From assembly GCF_003350505.1 (NCBI RefSeq), contig NZ_QQAY01000017.1, forward strand, positions 1 through 60,292: a DNA stretch of 60,292 nucleotides, read 5' to 3'. Shown here one piece after another: positions 18,225 through 26,629 of the stretch. The notes beneath the pieces were generated by a model. That model saw nothing but the letters and a program-made list of their open reading frames with translations. It was not told where the DNA came from and ran no database searches. Positions within the stretch are counted from its first letter, which is position 1. The number at the start of each line of letters is the position of its first letter. The translations under genes and the position numbers were made by a program. The DNA comes from Falsibacillus pallidus (GTDB lineage Bacteria; Bacillota; Bacilli; Bacillales; DSM-25281).

Positions 18225-18306
18225 ATGATACTTTTATCATAAAGTCTGAATCACTTTATTGTCAACCGTAATTGAGAACTTTTTTCAATAGAATATGAGG
18301 AGCTTT

Positions 18307-19236
18307 TTATTTCTTTCCTATATTCCTTCCGATCATCACCTGAATAAAATCCTCTACAAATTTGCTGTAATTCAAATCCATATAAATATTGATGTTATTT
18401 TTGGAAGGCTGGGATTTCGGACGGAAATCGGCGATGCTCTGCCCGCGGCTTTTATCATCCCGTTCAATATTCACATCTCTTGAAATGCTACTGCCCATCC
18501 CGGGATTCATGAGTAAAAACAAAGTCACCACATCATGCAAAGGAGCCCCTTGGATGCCTGGAACCAGCTTTTTGTATGCATCTATATAGTAGTCGATGAT
18601 GGGCTGGAGGATGGACACTAACTGATTATTGGCATTTTGAACAATGTATTGGGCAATCTCTTTTGTGATGATTCCTTTATTCGTCGCATTGAGGGGCACG
18701 ATGGTGATGTTCTTATAGTTCGCTAAGAACAAATTGACGGCGATGGGGTCTCCATAGAAATTTGCTTCAGCATACTCTGTCACATTTCCCGGGGTCAAGA
18801 ACGCGCCGCCCATAATATGAAATTGCTTTATTTTCCCGATCTGCTCGCTGCTCAATACAATTGCAGTGGCAAGGGAGGTGCTCCTTCCCACATCTACAAT
18901 GGTCAGGTCTGGATGCTTTTCGATTATGTCAAAAACCTGGCTGAAATTGAGCAGATCTCCTTTTATATAGTCAGGTGGAGAGATAGGGCCAAGTCCTTCT
19001 TCTCCATGAATTTCAGGATAGTATTTTGGGATTTTCCCGCTTAAAGGCCTTGTCGCGCCGCCAATGAGGGGGATATCGGTTTTTCCCGCCAAATGCAGGA
19101 GGTAGGCTATATTTTTGGTTGCATCTTTTTTGCTCATATTCCCATAGCTTGAGACGATTCCAACTAGCTTTATGCCTGGATGAAGAAGTGCGTACATAAT
19201 GGCAATCGAATCATCTATACCCGGGTCTGTAAACAT
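18307..19236 (-). CDS. Nucleoside hydrolase family protein
   Basis: A 309-residue inosine-uridine-preferring-type hydrolase expected to cleave ribonucleosides to base and ribose. The N-terminal calcium-binding aspartate cluster TDPGIDD is present, as are IMGGAF (mid-protein) and a C-terminal LHDVVTLF with the late Asp. The ATG at 19236 would put the motif only three residues from the N-terminus. Family proteins usually have about five residues more, and the frame continues upstream through CTG at 19249-19251, with AAGGAGG ten bases before that. The true start may therefore be CTG. It lies between dgkB and rlmCD and is divergent from rlmCD. Confidence 0.88.
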   Translation of the reverse strand: MFTDPGIDDSIAIMYALLHPGIKLVGIVSSYGNMSKKDATKNIAYLLHLAGKTDIPLIGGATRPLSGKIPKYYPEIHGEEGLGPISPPDYIKGDLLNFSQVFDIIEKHPDLTIVDVGRSTSLATAIVLSSEQIGKIKQFHIMGGAFLTPGNVTEYAEANFYGDPIAVNLFLANYKNITIVPLNATNKGIITKEIAQYIVQNANNQLVSILQPIIDYYIDAYKKLVPGIQGAPLHDVVTLFLLMNPGMGSSISRDVNIERDDKSRGQSIADFRPKSQPSKNNINIYMDLNYSKFVEDFIQVMIGRNIGKK

Positions 19237-19400
19237 CAGGACCTCTTTCAGGATGGACCGCCTCCTTGAATATTCTTATTTGATGCTATGCGCTAAAAAG
19301 GAGAAACATGAATGGAGGCAGAGGTAATCGTCAAATCGCTTTAGCCATGGACTTATGATACAATCAGAAATAGTGAAAAACGGACAGAAAAGGAAGTTGC

Positions 19401-20780
19401 ATGATGAGCAAAAAAGGGAAAGCCCCCGTAGAGAAAAATGAATATTATGATGTTGTTTTTAAGGATTTGACGCACGACGGGAATGGTGTGGCCAAAATTG
19501 ACGGCTACCCTGTTTTTGTCCCGAATGCCCTTCCCGGTGAAGAGGCAAAAGTGAAAATCGTGAAGCCGAGCAAAGGGTACGGATTCGGCCGTGTTGCTGA
19601 GCGGTATACGGACAGCCCCAAAAGACAGGAGCCGCCATGTCCGATTTATAGAGAATGCGGCGGATGCCAAATTCAACATTATTCATATGAAGGACAGCTG
19701 GAAGCGAAAACCAAGCATGTGAGAGACGTCCTGCAGAGGATCGGCAAGCTCCCTGAGGTACCCGTCCATGACGCCCTTGGGATGGAGAAACCTTGGTACT
19801 ACCGCAACAAAGCACAGGTCCCTGTGGGAGAAAAGAACGGAGAACTTGTTGCAGGTTTCTATCAGAAGCGAAGCCACGAAATCATTGATATGGACACTTG
19901 CATCATTCAGCAAAAGGAAAACGACCAAGCGATCCAAATCGTGAAGGATATTTTGAAGAAATATAAAGTGCGTGCCTATGATGAAGAGAAGCATAAAGGG
20001 TCGATCCGCCATATCATGACACGGGTGGGCCGTAAAACAGGTGAAGTGATGGTGGTCCTTGTGACAAGGACCGCGGACCTGGCGCATAAAGAAGAGATCG
20101 TTCAAGAGATAAAAGAGCGAGTCAATGGATTGAAATCTGTTGTTCAAAATGTCAATTCTAAAAGGACCAACGTCATCTTTGGCAATCAAACAACGGTCCT
20201 CTGGGGAGAAGAATTCATCTACGATTATATCGGGGATGTGAAATTCGCCATCTCTGCCCGCTCGTTCTATCAGGTAAACCCGGTCCAGACCAAGGTGCTT
20301 TATGATAAAGCATTGGAATATGCCGAGTTGAATGGGGATGAAACCGTCATTGATGCGTATTGTGGTATCGGGACGATCTCGCTGTTCCTAGCTCAAAAAG
20401 CCAAAAAAGTGCTCGGAGTGGAAATTGTCCCGCAGGCCATTGAAGATGCGAAGCGCAATGCAGAATTAAACGGCTTCGACAATGTGGATTTTGCTGTCGG
20501 AGAAGCGGAGAAAGTCATCCCTTCCTGGTATAAAGAAGGGATCAGCGCTGATGTGCTCGTAGTTGATCCGCCAAGGAAAGGCTGCGATGAAGCATTGTTG
20601 AACACAATCATCCAAATGAAGCCAAAGAAAGTCGTCTACGTGTCGTGCAACCCGGCAACCCTAGCACGGGATTTAAGGGTTCTCGAGGACGGCGGCTACC
20701 AGACGCTTGAAGTGCAGCCGGTGGATATGTTCCCGCAGACGATGCATGTGGAATGTGTGGCATTGCTCACGCTTGGATAA
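19401..20780 (+). CDS. rlmCD: 23S rRNA (uracil-C5)-methyltransferase RlmCD
   Basis: A 459-residue RumA-family methyltransferase. The B. subtilis homologue YefA makes m5U at two 23S rRNA positions. An N-terminal TRAM domain (about 15-75) precedes the 4Fe-4S cysteines ([10 protein letters not shown] and a later Cys in DTCIIQQ). The Rossmann SAM domain has [22 protein letters not shown] and the catalytic [14 protein letters not shown] 19401 or 19404; AGGAAG suits the second slightly better. Monocistronic. Confidence 0.95.
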   Translation: MMSKKGKAPVEKNEYYDVVFKDLTHDGNGVAKIDGYPVFVPNALPGEEAKVKIVKPSKGYGFGRVAERYTDSPKRQEPPCPIYRECGGCQIQHYSYEGQLEAKTKHVRDVLQRIGKLPEVPVHDALGMEKPWYYRNKAQVPVGEKNGELVAGFYQKRSHEIIDMDTCIIQQKENDQAIQIVKDILKKYKVRAYDEEKHKGSIRHIMTRVGRKTGEVMVVLVTRTADLAHKEEIVQEIKERVNGLKSVVQNVNSKRTNVIFGNQTTVLWGEEFIYDYIGDVKFAISARSFYQVNPVQTKVLYDKALEYAELNGDETVIDAYCGIGTISLFLAQKAKKVLGVEIVPQAIEDAKRNAELNGFDNVDFAVGEAEKVIPSWYKEGISADVLVVDPPRKGCDEALLNTIIQMKPKKVVYVSCNPATLARDLRVLEDGGYQTLEVQPVDMFPQTMHVECVALLTLG

Positions 20781-20805
20781 GAAAATCATAATTGGTAAAG
20801 TCAGC

Positions 20806-20833
20806 GCCGCTTTTTTTTAAAGCGGCTTTTTTT
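20806..20833 (+). terminator. Rho-independent terminator of rlmCD
   Basis: An 8-bp stem GCCGCTTT/AAAGCGGC (20806-20813 with 20819-20826) followed by T7. Confidence 0.88.
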
Positions 20834-20969
20834 ATGTGCATATTACCGAGTAGTGTTATTTGATAATTCTGAATAGTAATTCATTATGAATTGTGTTACA
20901 ATTACAATAATTACATATGTTTACATAATATATAGTTAATTCCAGCGAAGAGAAGAAGGAGGCGTATAA

Positions 20970-21692
20970 ATGATTCATTTTAATGGCGTCAATAAATGGT
21001 ATGGCGAGAATCACGTGCTGAAAAATATCAATTTGAACATAAAAAATGGAGAGGTTGTAGTGGTGATTGGACCAAGCGGCTCGGGCAAAAGTACGCTGAT
21101 CCGCTGCATCAATGGACTTGAGGGATATAAAGATGGCGAAATCATGGTCAATGACCGGAACCTCAGCGATAAGAAATTGAACTTGAATGATCTCCGTAAA
21201 GACATCAGCATGGTTTTTCAGCATTTCAATCTTTACCCACATATGAGTGTCATTGATAATGTCACATTTGCACCTCGCAAAGTGTTGAAAATGACCAAAG
21301 AAAAGGCAGAAGAAGATGCTAAGCATTATCTTGCCAAAGTCGGGATCTTAGAAAAAGCCCATTTCCGTCCAACCCAATTGTCGGGTGGTCAGCAGCAGCG
21401 TGTAGCAATAGCCCGCGGCCTTGCCATGAAGCCGAAGATTCTTTTATTTGACGAACCGACTTCAGCACTTGATCCGGAAATGATCAATGAAGTACTTGAA
21501 GTTATGAAACTGTTGGCTAAAGAAGGATCGACTATGGTCGTGGTGACTCATGAAATGGGATTTGCCCGTGAAGTTGCAGACCGTGTGATTTTCATGGATG
21601 AAGGCCAGATAGTGGAAGAAAACACACCGAATGAATTCTTTACGAATCCTAGGGAAGAAAGGGCTAGAAACTTTTTAAGCAAGATCTTATAA
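20970..21692 (+). CDS. glnQ: Amino acid ABC transporter ATP-binding protein
   Basis: A 240-residue ATPase of the polar amino acid (PAAT) transporter family. It has Walker [10 protein letters not shown], signature LSGGQQQR, Walker [14 protein letters not shown] and the switch His in VVVTHEMGF. It powers uptake through the two permeases encoded downstream. AAGGAGGCG precedes the ATG. The gene order ATPase, binding protein, two permeases is that of glnQHMP. The upstream region is AT-rich; a clean TnrA/GlnR site was not found. Confidence 0.93.
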   Translation: MIHFNGVNKWYGENHVLKNINLNIKNGEVVVVIGPSGSGKSTLIRCINGLEGYKDGEIMVNDRNLSDKKLNLNDLRKDISMVFQHFNLYPHMSVIDNVTFAPRKVLKMTKEKAEEDAKHYLAKVGILEKAHFRPTQLSGGQQQRVAIARGLAMKPKILLFDEPTSALDPEMINEVLEVMKLLAKEGSTMVVVTHEMGFAREVADRVIFMDEGQIVEENTPNEFFTNPREERARNFLSKIL

Positions 21693-21737
21693 AGTTGCCT
21701 TTCTCATATATTTTACAAATTTTAAGGGGGAGTTATT

Positions 21738-22595
21738 TTGAAGAAGTCTTTAGTGCTTATGCTGGTCATGCTGCTTAGTGTTGGAATTGTTTTGGCTGCT
21801 TGCGGCGGCAAAGAAAGCAGCAATTCAAACAGTAATGCAAGCAAATTGGATCAAATTAAAGACAGAGGGAAGCTGGTAGCAGGCGTCAAATATGACGTCA
21901 ATCTATTCGGTCTAAAAGATCCTAAATCCGGGGATGTAAAGGGATATGACATCGATTTAATGAAAGCACTGGCCAAACATATCTTCGGGAAAGACAAAAA
22001 AATTGATGATATCCTGGAGCTTAAACAAGTAAACTCCAAGACCCGCATGGAACTTGTATCAAGCGGCGACATCGATCTTGCATCTGCAACAGCGACAATA
22101 ACAGAAGAGCGTGAGCAGACAGTCGATTTCGGAAATGTGTACTTCATTGCTGGGCAGTCCCTGCTGGTTCCGAAAGACAGTAAAATTAAAAGTGTAGATG
22201 ATTTAGGCAAAGATACAGTCGTTATTTCCGTTAAGGGTTCAACAAGTGAACAAAACATCAAAGAGGCAGCTCCTGACGCCAAAGTGACTTTATTTGATGA
22301 TTATGCACAAGCTTTCACAGCATTGAAATCAGGAAAAGGCGATGTACTGACAACAGATAATGCCATCCTTATGGGAATGCATAAGCAGGATCCTGATTAC
22401 GTTTTGACAGGCGGTCTGTTCACAGACGAACCGTATGGAATGATTTTCAATCAGGATGATGATGAATTCAGGGAATATGTGAACGATTTCCTTAATGACA
22501 TGAAGGAATCAGGTGAACTAGCCAAAATCTATAAAAAGTGGTTTGGCGAGGAGCCGCCTGAAGATATCCTAAAAGAAAACACTATGCTGAAATAA
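21738..22595 (+). CDS. glnH: Amino acid ABC transporter substrate-binding lipoprotein
   Basis: A 285-residue periplasmic-binding-protein type 2 protein anchored outside the membrane. The lipobox LAAC places the lipidated Cys at residue 22. The mature domain begins with LDQIKDRGKLVAGVKYDVNL and contains GYDIDLMKALAK and ATITEEREQTVDFGNVY, typical of glutamine/glutamate receptors. TTG start 21738 with AGGGGGAG upstream. Ligand specificity (Gln, Glu or another polar amino acid) is inferred from gene order only. Confidence 0.92.
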   Translation: MKKSLVLMLVMLLSVGIVLAACGGKESSNSNSNASKLDQIKDRGKLVAGVKYDVNLFGLKDPKSGDVKGYDIDLMKALAKHIFGKDKKIDDILELKQVNSKTRMELVSSGDIDLASATATITEEREQTVDFGNVYFIAGQSLLVPKDSKIKSVDDLGKDTVVISVKGSTSEQNIKEAAPDAKVTLFDDYAQAFTALKSGKGDVLTTDNAILMGMHKQDPDYVLTGGLFTDEPYGMIFNQDDDEFREYVNDFLNDMKESGELAKIYKKWFGEEPPEDILKENTMLK

Positions 22596-22687
22596 TGAAG
22601 AGGAAGTGAGGGCTGGTGTATTCCACTGGCCCTTTCTTTCATACTGAATGAGCTTCTTGATGACAAATAACATAAGGGGTGAGAAAA

Positions 22688-23350
22688 ATGGATGCTCAAA
22701 GCTTTGCAACCGTATTTTCCCACATTGATGAATACTGGTCAGGTTTCTTTCGTACTCTCATTACGAGTTTGGCAGCCCTTGTCATGAGTTTTATCCTGGG
22801 ATTCACCATTGCTTCGCTGCGGGTTTCAGGAGTAAAGCCGCTAGCTTTTTGTGCAAGGTGGTATGTCGAATTTTTGAGAAATACCCCGCTGCTGGTTCAG
22901 ATTTTCTTCTTATACTATGCATTGCCGCAGCTTCATATCGGATTCCTGAATCTATCAGGATTTCAGGCGGGAATGCTAGGATTGACGTTTTATACAGCCG
23001 CATACATAGCTGAAATCGTCCGTGCGGGCATACAATCTGTTCCTAAAGGGCAGATGGAGGCAGCTCGATCCTCAGGGCTTTCCTATTATCAAGCCATGGT
23101 ATTCATTATACTTCCACAGGCTTTCCGCATCGTGATTCCGCCATTAGGATCGCAATTTATTAATCTGGTAAAAAACTCAGCCGTTCTCACCTTCTTTGCC
23201 GGATATGATTTGATGTATGTTGCAGATTCACTTCAAGGGAGTACGGGGCAAGTTTTTCCGGTCTATATCCTTGCAGGGGTCTTTTACTTGATCCTGACGA
23301 TTCCATTAAGTATACTCGTCAATTTCCTTGAAAGAAAACTGCTTGTTTAA
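22688..23350 (+). CDS. glnM: Amino acid ABC transporter permease (first)
   Basis: A 220-residue HisM/GlnP-type inner-membrane permease with about five helices. It has EFLRNTPLLVQIFFLYYALP and the EAA loop GQMEAARSSGLSYYQAMVFIILPQA, which docks with the ATPase. ATG 22688 has AAGGGGTGAG upstream; a GTG at 22679 is in frame but overlaps that site. It is 92 bp downstream of glnH and 12 bp upstream of the second permease. Confidence 0.92.
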   Translation: MDAQSFATVFSHIDEYWSGFFRTLITSLAALVMSFILGFTIASLRVSGVKPLAFCARWYVEFLRNTPLLVQIFFLYYALPQLHIGFLNLSGFQAGMLGLTFYTAAYIAEIVRAGIQSVPKGQMEAARSSGLSYYQAMVFIILPQAFRIVIPPLGSQFINLVKNSAVLTFFAGYDLMYVADSLQGSTGQVFPVYILAGVFYLILTIPLSILVNFLERKLLV

Positions 23351-23362
23351 GGAGGGCTGTAC

Positions 23363-24016
23363 ATGGATTTAATTAAAGAGGCATATACAATGCCAAACCT
23401 GATATTTTTAGGAAAAGGGGTTTTGATGACCCTTTTGCTTGCATTCACCGCTATTGTAGCAAGTTTTATCATCGGTGCATTCTTAGCTATATTCCGCTAC
23501 AGCAAAACGCCGATCATTGGGAAGGTTTCCTTTGCCTATGTTGAGATAGTGAGAAATACACCATTGATTTTGATCTTATTTTTTACGTTCTTTGGTTTGC
23601 CTGAACTCGGAATAGACGTAACCCTGTTTTGGAAATTGGCCATCGCACTCATCATTTTTGAAATCAGTCAGCTTTCAGAAATTGTAAGAAGCGGTTTGAA
23701 TTCAATTGAGAAAGGTCAGATTGAAGCTGCACGTTCACAGGGCCTGACATATATTCAAACACTGATATATATCATTATGCCGCAGGCCTTTAAGCGGATG
23801 ATCCCAGCTATCGTCGGGCAGTTCATAACAATCGTCAAGGACACGTCCTATACGTCCATGTTCGGACTGCTTGAGATATTGAATTCAGCCAAAATTATTT
23901 GGAATCAGGATTTTGATTTTATCTTTCCGATCATCATCCTAGTAGCCGTTATTTATTTCGTTATAAACTTTTCTCTTTCAACCCTCAGCATTCGGTTGGA
24001 AAGAAGGTTGGGATGA
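23363..24016 (+). CDS. glnP: Amino acid ABC transporter permease (second)
   Basis: A 217-residue permease paralogous to its neighbour, with VRNTPLILILFFTFFGLP and the EAA loop GQIEAARSQGLTYIQTLIYIIMPQA. The two probably form the heterodimeric channel. AAGGAGGG precedes the ATG. Last gene of the four-gene operon. Confidence 0.92.
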   Translation: MDLIKEAYTMPNLIFLGKGVLMTLLLAFTAIVASFIIGAFLAIFRYSKTPIIGKVSFAYVEIVRNTPLILILFFTFFGLPELGIDVTLFWKLAIALIIFEISQLSEIVRSGLNSIEKGQIEAARSQGLTYIQTLIYIIMPQAFKRMIPAIVGQFITIVKDTSYTSMFGLLEILNSAKIIWNQDFDFIFPIIILVAVIYFVINFSLSTLSIRLERRLG

Positions 24017-24040
24017 GGGTGCAGAAATTGCACTCTTTTT
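24015..24040 (+). terminator. Rho-independent terminator of the gln operon
   Basis: GAGGGTGCA pairs with TGCACTC(T) across AAATT with one G-U, followed by T5. It overlaps the glnP stop codon. Confidence 0.75.
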
Positions 24041-24107
24041 ATGTTTACAAATTAATCAAATGATGCAAAAGAAAGTGGGGAACGTTGATTCTCCAATAAA
24101 CACAAAA

Positions 24108-24139
24108 AATGGACGGTCCTCCAGAGAAGACCGTCCATT
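24108..24139 (-). terminator. Terminator of the prolyl hydroxylase gene
   Basis: An 11-bp stem AATGGACGGTC/GACCGTCCATT (24108-24118 with 24129-24139); on the minus strand the T run TTTTTGTG follows. Confidence 0.88.
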
Positions 24140-24144
24140 CTACA

Positions 24145-24777
24145 TTACTTATATCTTTTTCTCCTCATCCACTGAGTGGCAGCCCACTTATCTCCTTTGA
24201 TAACGGGTGCTCCGCCGTGCAGGGTAAGGTCGTTTAATTCCTGATTATCGTAGAAGTATTCGAAGTACACGGCCATTCCTTTTTGAGGTGAGACGGAGAG
24301 TTTCAGGCTTGGAAAATACGTTTCCCCGCCTTCTTCCACATCATTCAGGTACATGACGAATGTACTGATCCTTGGGTTGCTGACAGGTTTGGAAAAGAAA
24401 TCAAAGTGTGCTTTGTATTCCTGGCCAATTTGGTAGTTAAGGATTTGAAGCCCTTCCCCATGTTCGAAAGGAATGTTCATGATTTGAGACACTCTCTTTT
24501 CAACTCTTTCGACGACATCACTTTCATTTTCCGGAAGGAAGGTGCTGCTGCTCGTTCTAAGTTCATTTACATCGCGCCCGGATCCGATCTTGGAGCGGTC
24601 CATTTTTTCCTTGGATAATTGAATCAGCTCATCGCATTCTTCATGGCTTAATACGTTTCCAAGAACGACGACCAGCGGCTCTTCAAATCTAGCAATAATA
24701 TTAATCTCACGGTCATCCGTTTTGATCTTATTCCCAACGTGGTTAAAAATAGTAGGTTCTTTCGTAAGTATGCTCAA
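24145..24777 (-). CDS. 2-oxoglutarate/Fe(II)-dependent prolyl 4-hydroxylase
   Basis: A 210-residue bacterial P4H of the Bacillus anthracis type. It hydroxylates prolyl residues of a protein or peptide using O2, Fe(II) and 2-oxoglutarate. The double-stranded beta-helix has the iron ligands HFD (in YKAHFDFF) and a distal His in LTLHGGAPVIKGDKW, where the Lys binds 2-oxoglutarate. It starts at TTG 24777 with AGAGG ten bases upstream. Monocistronic; its natural target is unknown, and collagen-like or elongation-factor targets are possibilities. Confidence 0.92.
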   Translation of the reverse strand: MSILTKEPTIFNHVGNKIKTDDREINIIARFEEPLVVVLGNVLSHEECDELIQLSKEKMDRSKIGSGRDVNELRTSSSTFLPENESDVVERVEKRVSQIMNIPFEHGEGLQILNYQIGQEYKAHFDFFSKPVSNPRISTFVMYLNDVEEGGETYFPSLKLSVSPQKGMAVYFEYFYDNQELNDLTLHGGAPVIKGDKWAATQWMRRKRYK

Positions 24778-24995
24778 CTTTCATCTACCTCTTCAATATA
24801 TTTGTAATATTTAGATAAATAAGAGGAAACTGGCGGAAGGAATAGATTGATCCCCCACCTTAAAAAGATCATCGGGATTAATATCAGTAGTCAGCAACAA
24901 CCTCCAGGAAGCGAAAATAATGGTTGAATTCCATTTTTTGATATTCATTTTACACCGCGGATGAGAGATTTACTATCCTTTTTTTATGGCAAAAG

Positions 24996-25026
24996 AAAAG
25001 CCCAACCTCATAGGGTTGAGCTTTTT
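24996..25026 (-). terminator. Terminator of the APC permease gene
   Basis: On the minus strand AAAGCTCAACC pairs with GGTTGGGCTTT around a CTATGA loop, followed by T-rich sequence. Confidence 0.82.
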
Positions 25027-25029
25027 CTA

Positions 25030-26430
25030 TTAACTTGCCTTTTTCAATTGTGTGCGTGTTTCTTTTGTCCCGAGCTGATAGAACCACAGTCCCAATCCTG
25101 CGAATAGAATAGGACCGACAACAAGTGGTGCATATTCTGAAATGGTTGTATGCGGGGCAGGGATCAAGGTCAAAGCTATCGTTCCGATGACGGAAAACAG
25201 TGCGGCTCCAGCCACGACATTCGCCATGATGATGCTCTTGATTTTAAATGGACGTATAGTAGTTTTGTCTGTCCTGCGTAATTTGATATAGGCAAGGATC
25301 AGATATACATATGGAATGAAGAAAGCTAATGTTGCCATGAATGTCAGCATATTCAGTGCACTAGAAATGGTCGGAATGAAACCTGAGAATAATAGAATCA
25401 CAGACACGCCGGCTGACTGCCATAAGATTAAGTTGGATGGCATGTTGGCTTTATTTGTTTTGGTCAACATTTTCGGCAGGACGTTCTTGCCGCTTTCATA
25501 GAACATGACGCTTGGATTCAGAATAAGAAAAGATAATGCGCCAACGATGGAAATGACAAAACAGATGCCTAAAACTTGAGATAATTGAAATGGTAAATGA
25601 AAATCAGCTGTTGCTTTATCCGCGAACAAGTACAAAGCGGTTGCCGTTTGGTCAGGCTTGATATTCACGACAAATTGGAAAGCGATTGTTCCAAGGATAT
25701 AAACGACAGCTATGATGGCAGAAGTGATTCCAATTGCTTTCGGGAAAGTTTTCTGCGGATTTTTCACGTCTCCGGCAATCGTTCCAAGCATCTCCATCCC
25801 TGCAAAGGCAAACATCAATGTGGATAAAAACATGATGGTATCAAGGGATAAACTGTTTGGCGTAATCGTTTTTGCGGTAAATTCCGTTGCGGAAGGGTTT
25901 CCGCTGAAGATGCTGTATGCACCGAATCCAAAGATAAGGATAACCGGCACCACCAGCCCGATCGGTGTTCCGATGGCCGCCAGCTTTTCACTCATTTTTG
26001 TTCCCCGGAGTGTCAGTAATGTAACGATCCAGAAAATCGTCAAGGCAATGATGGTTCTAAGCCAAGTATTTTCAATGATCATAGGCTGGTTGATGGCATA
26101 CGAAATATTGACCGTGATGCCAAGCAGCAATGATGGGTAGTAGGTGAAATTCGCTACCCAATAGAACCAGCTGCTTAAAAAGCTCGCTCTTTGTCCGAAT
26201 GCCCGATTGACCCACGCGCTGACGCCGCCTTGTTCCGGATAGCTTGTTGCAAGCTCCGCGATGATCAAGCTGAGGGGGATGAAATAAAGCAGTGCCGCGA
26301 TGACCCAAAATAGAATGGCAGATGGACCGACTGTCGCTGCATAAGGAATATTCTTTAAACCTAATATTGTATTGACGCTGATGATGGATAGTCCCAATAC
26401 ACCAAGCTTTTTTGTAGATGGAGAATTCAT
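25030..26430 (-). CDS. APC-family amino acid permease/antiporter (glutamate:GABA antiporter-like)
   Basis: A 466-residue, about 12-helix transporter. The first helix has ISVNTILGLKNIPYAATVGPSA and TM2-3 has PEQGGVSAWVNRAFG, a pattern seen in the GadC/YjeM-like branch of the APC superfamily. Later GMEMLGTIAGDVKNPQKTFPKAI is typical. The substrate is probably an amino acid or related amine and cannot be fixed from sequence. GGAAGG precedes the ATG. The 26431-26591 gap holds an imperfect inverted repeat (26555-26587) before the next terminator. Confidence 0.88.
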   Translation of the reverse strand: MNSPSTKKLGVLGLSIISVNTILGLKNIPYAATVGPSAILFWVIAALLYFIPLSLIIAELATSYPEQGGVSAWVNRAFGQRASFLSSWFYWVANFTYYPSLLLGITVNISYAINQPMIIENTWLRTIIALTIFWIVTLLTLRGTKMSEKLAAIGTPIGLVVPVILIFGFGAYSIFSGNPSATEFTAKTITPNSLSLDTIMFLSTLMFAFAGMEMLGTIAGDVKNPQKTFPKAIGITSAIIAVVYILGTIAFQFVVNIKPDQTATALYLFADKATADFHLPFQLSQVLGICFVISIVGALSFLILNPSVMFYESGKNVLPKMLTKTNKANMPSNLILWQSAGVSVILLFSGFIPTISSALNMLTFMATLAFFIPYVYLILAYIKLRRTDKTTIRPFKIKSIIMANVVAGAALFSVIGTIALTLIPAPHTTISEYAPLVVGPILFAGLGLWFYQLGTKETRTQLKKAS

Positions 26431-26591
26431 GGCTGTATTCCTTCCTGAATAAATATAAATTAAAATGCAAGATTAATAATACGGCGGAAAGAATATTTAT
26501 ACAATATGGTTTATTAAAATAAGATTTTTAAATGTATTTATATAATTTGGACAGTTCGGCAAAAAGCGGGTCTCCACGGTTTTTGGCCGAA

Positions 26592-26619
26592 TAAAAAAGA
26601 GCGGTGGAAGCACCGCTCT
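26592..26619 (-). terminator. Terminator of the T-box permease gene
   Basis: A 9-bp GC-rich stem AGAGCGGTG/CACCGCTCT with a 4-nt loop (26598-26606 with 26611-26619), followed by a T run on the minus strand. Confidence 0.92.
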
Positions 26620-26629
26620 TATCAAATGT

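Noticed and set aside
20880-20969. TnrA/GlnR site upstream of glnQ
   Set aside because: The nearest TGTNA...TNACA match has the wrong spacing (six instead of seven), so it was not listed.
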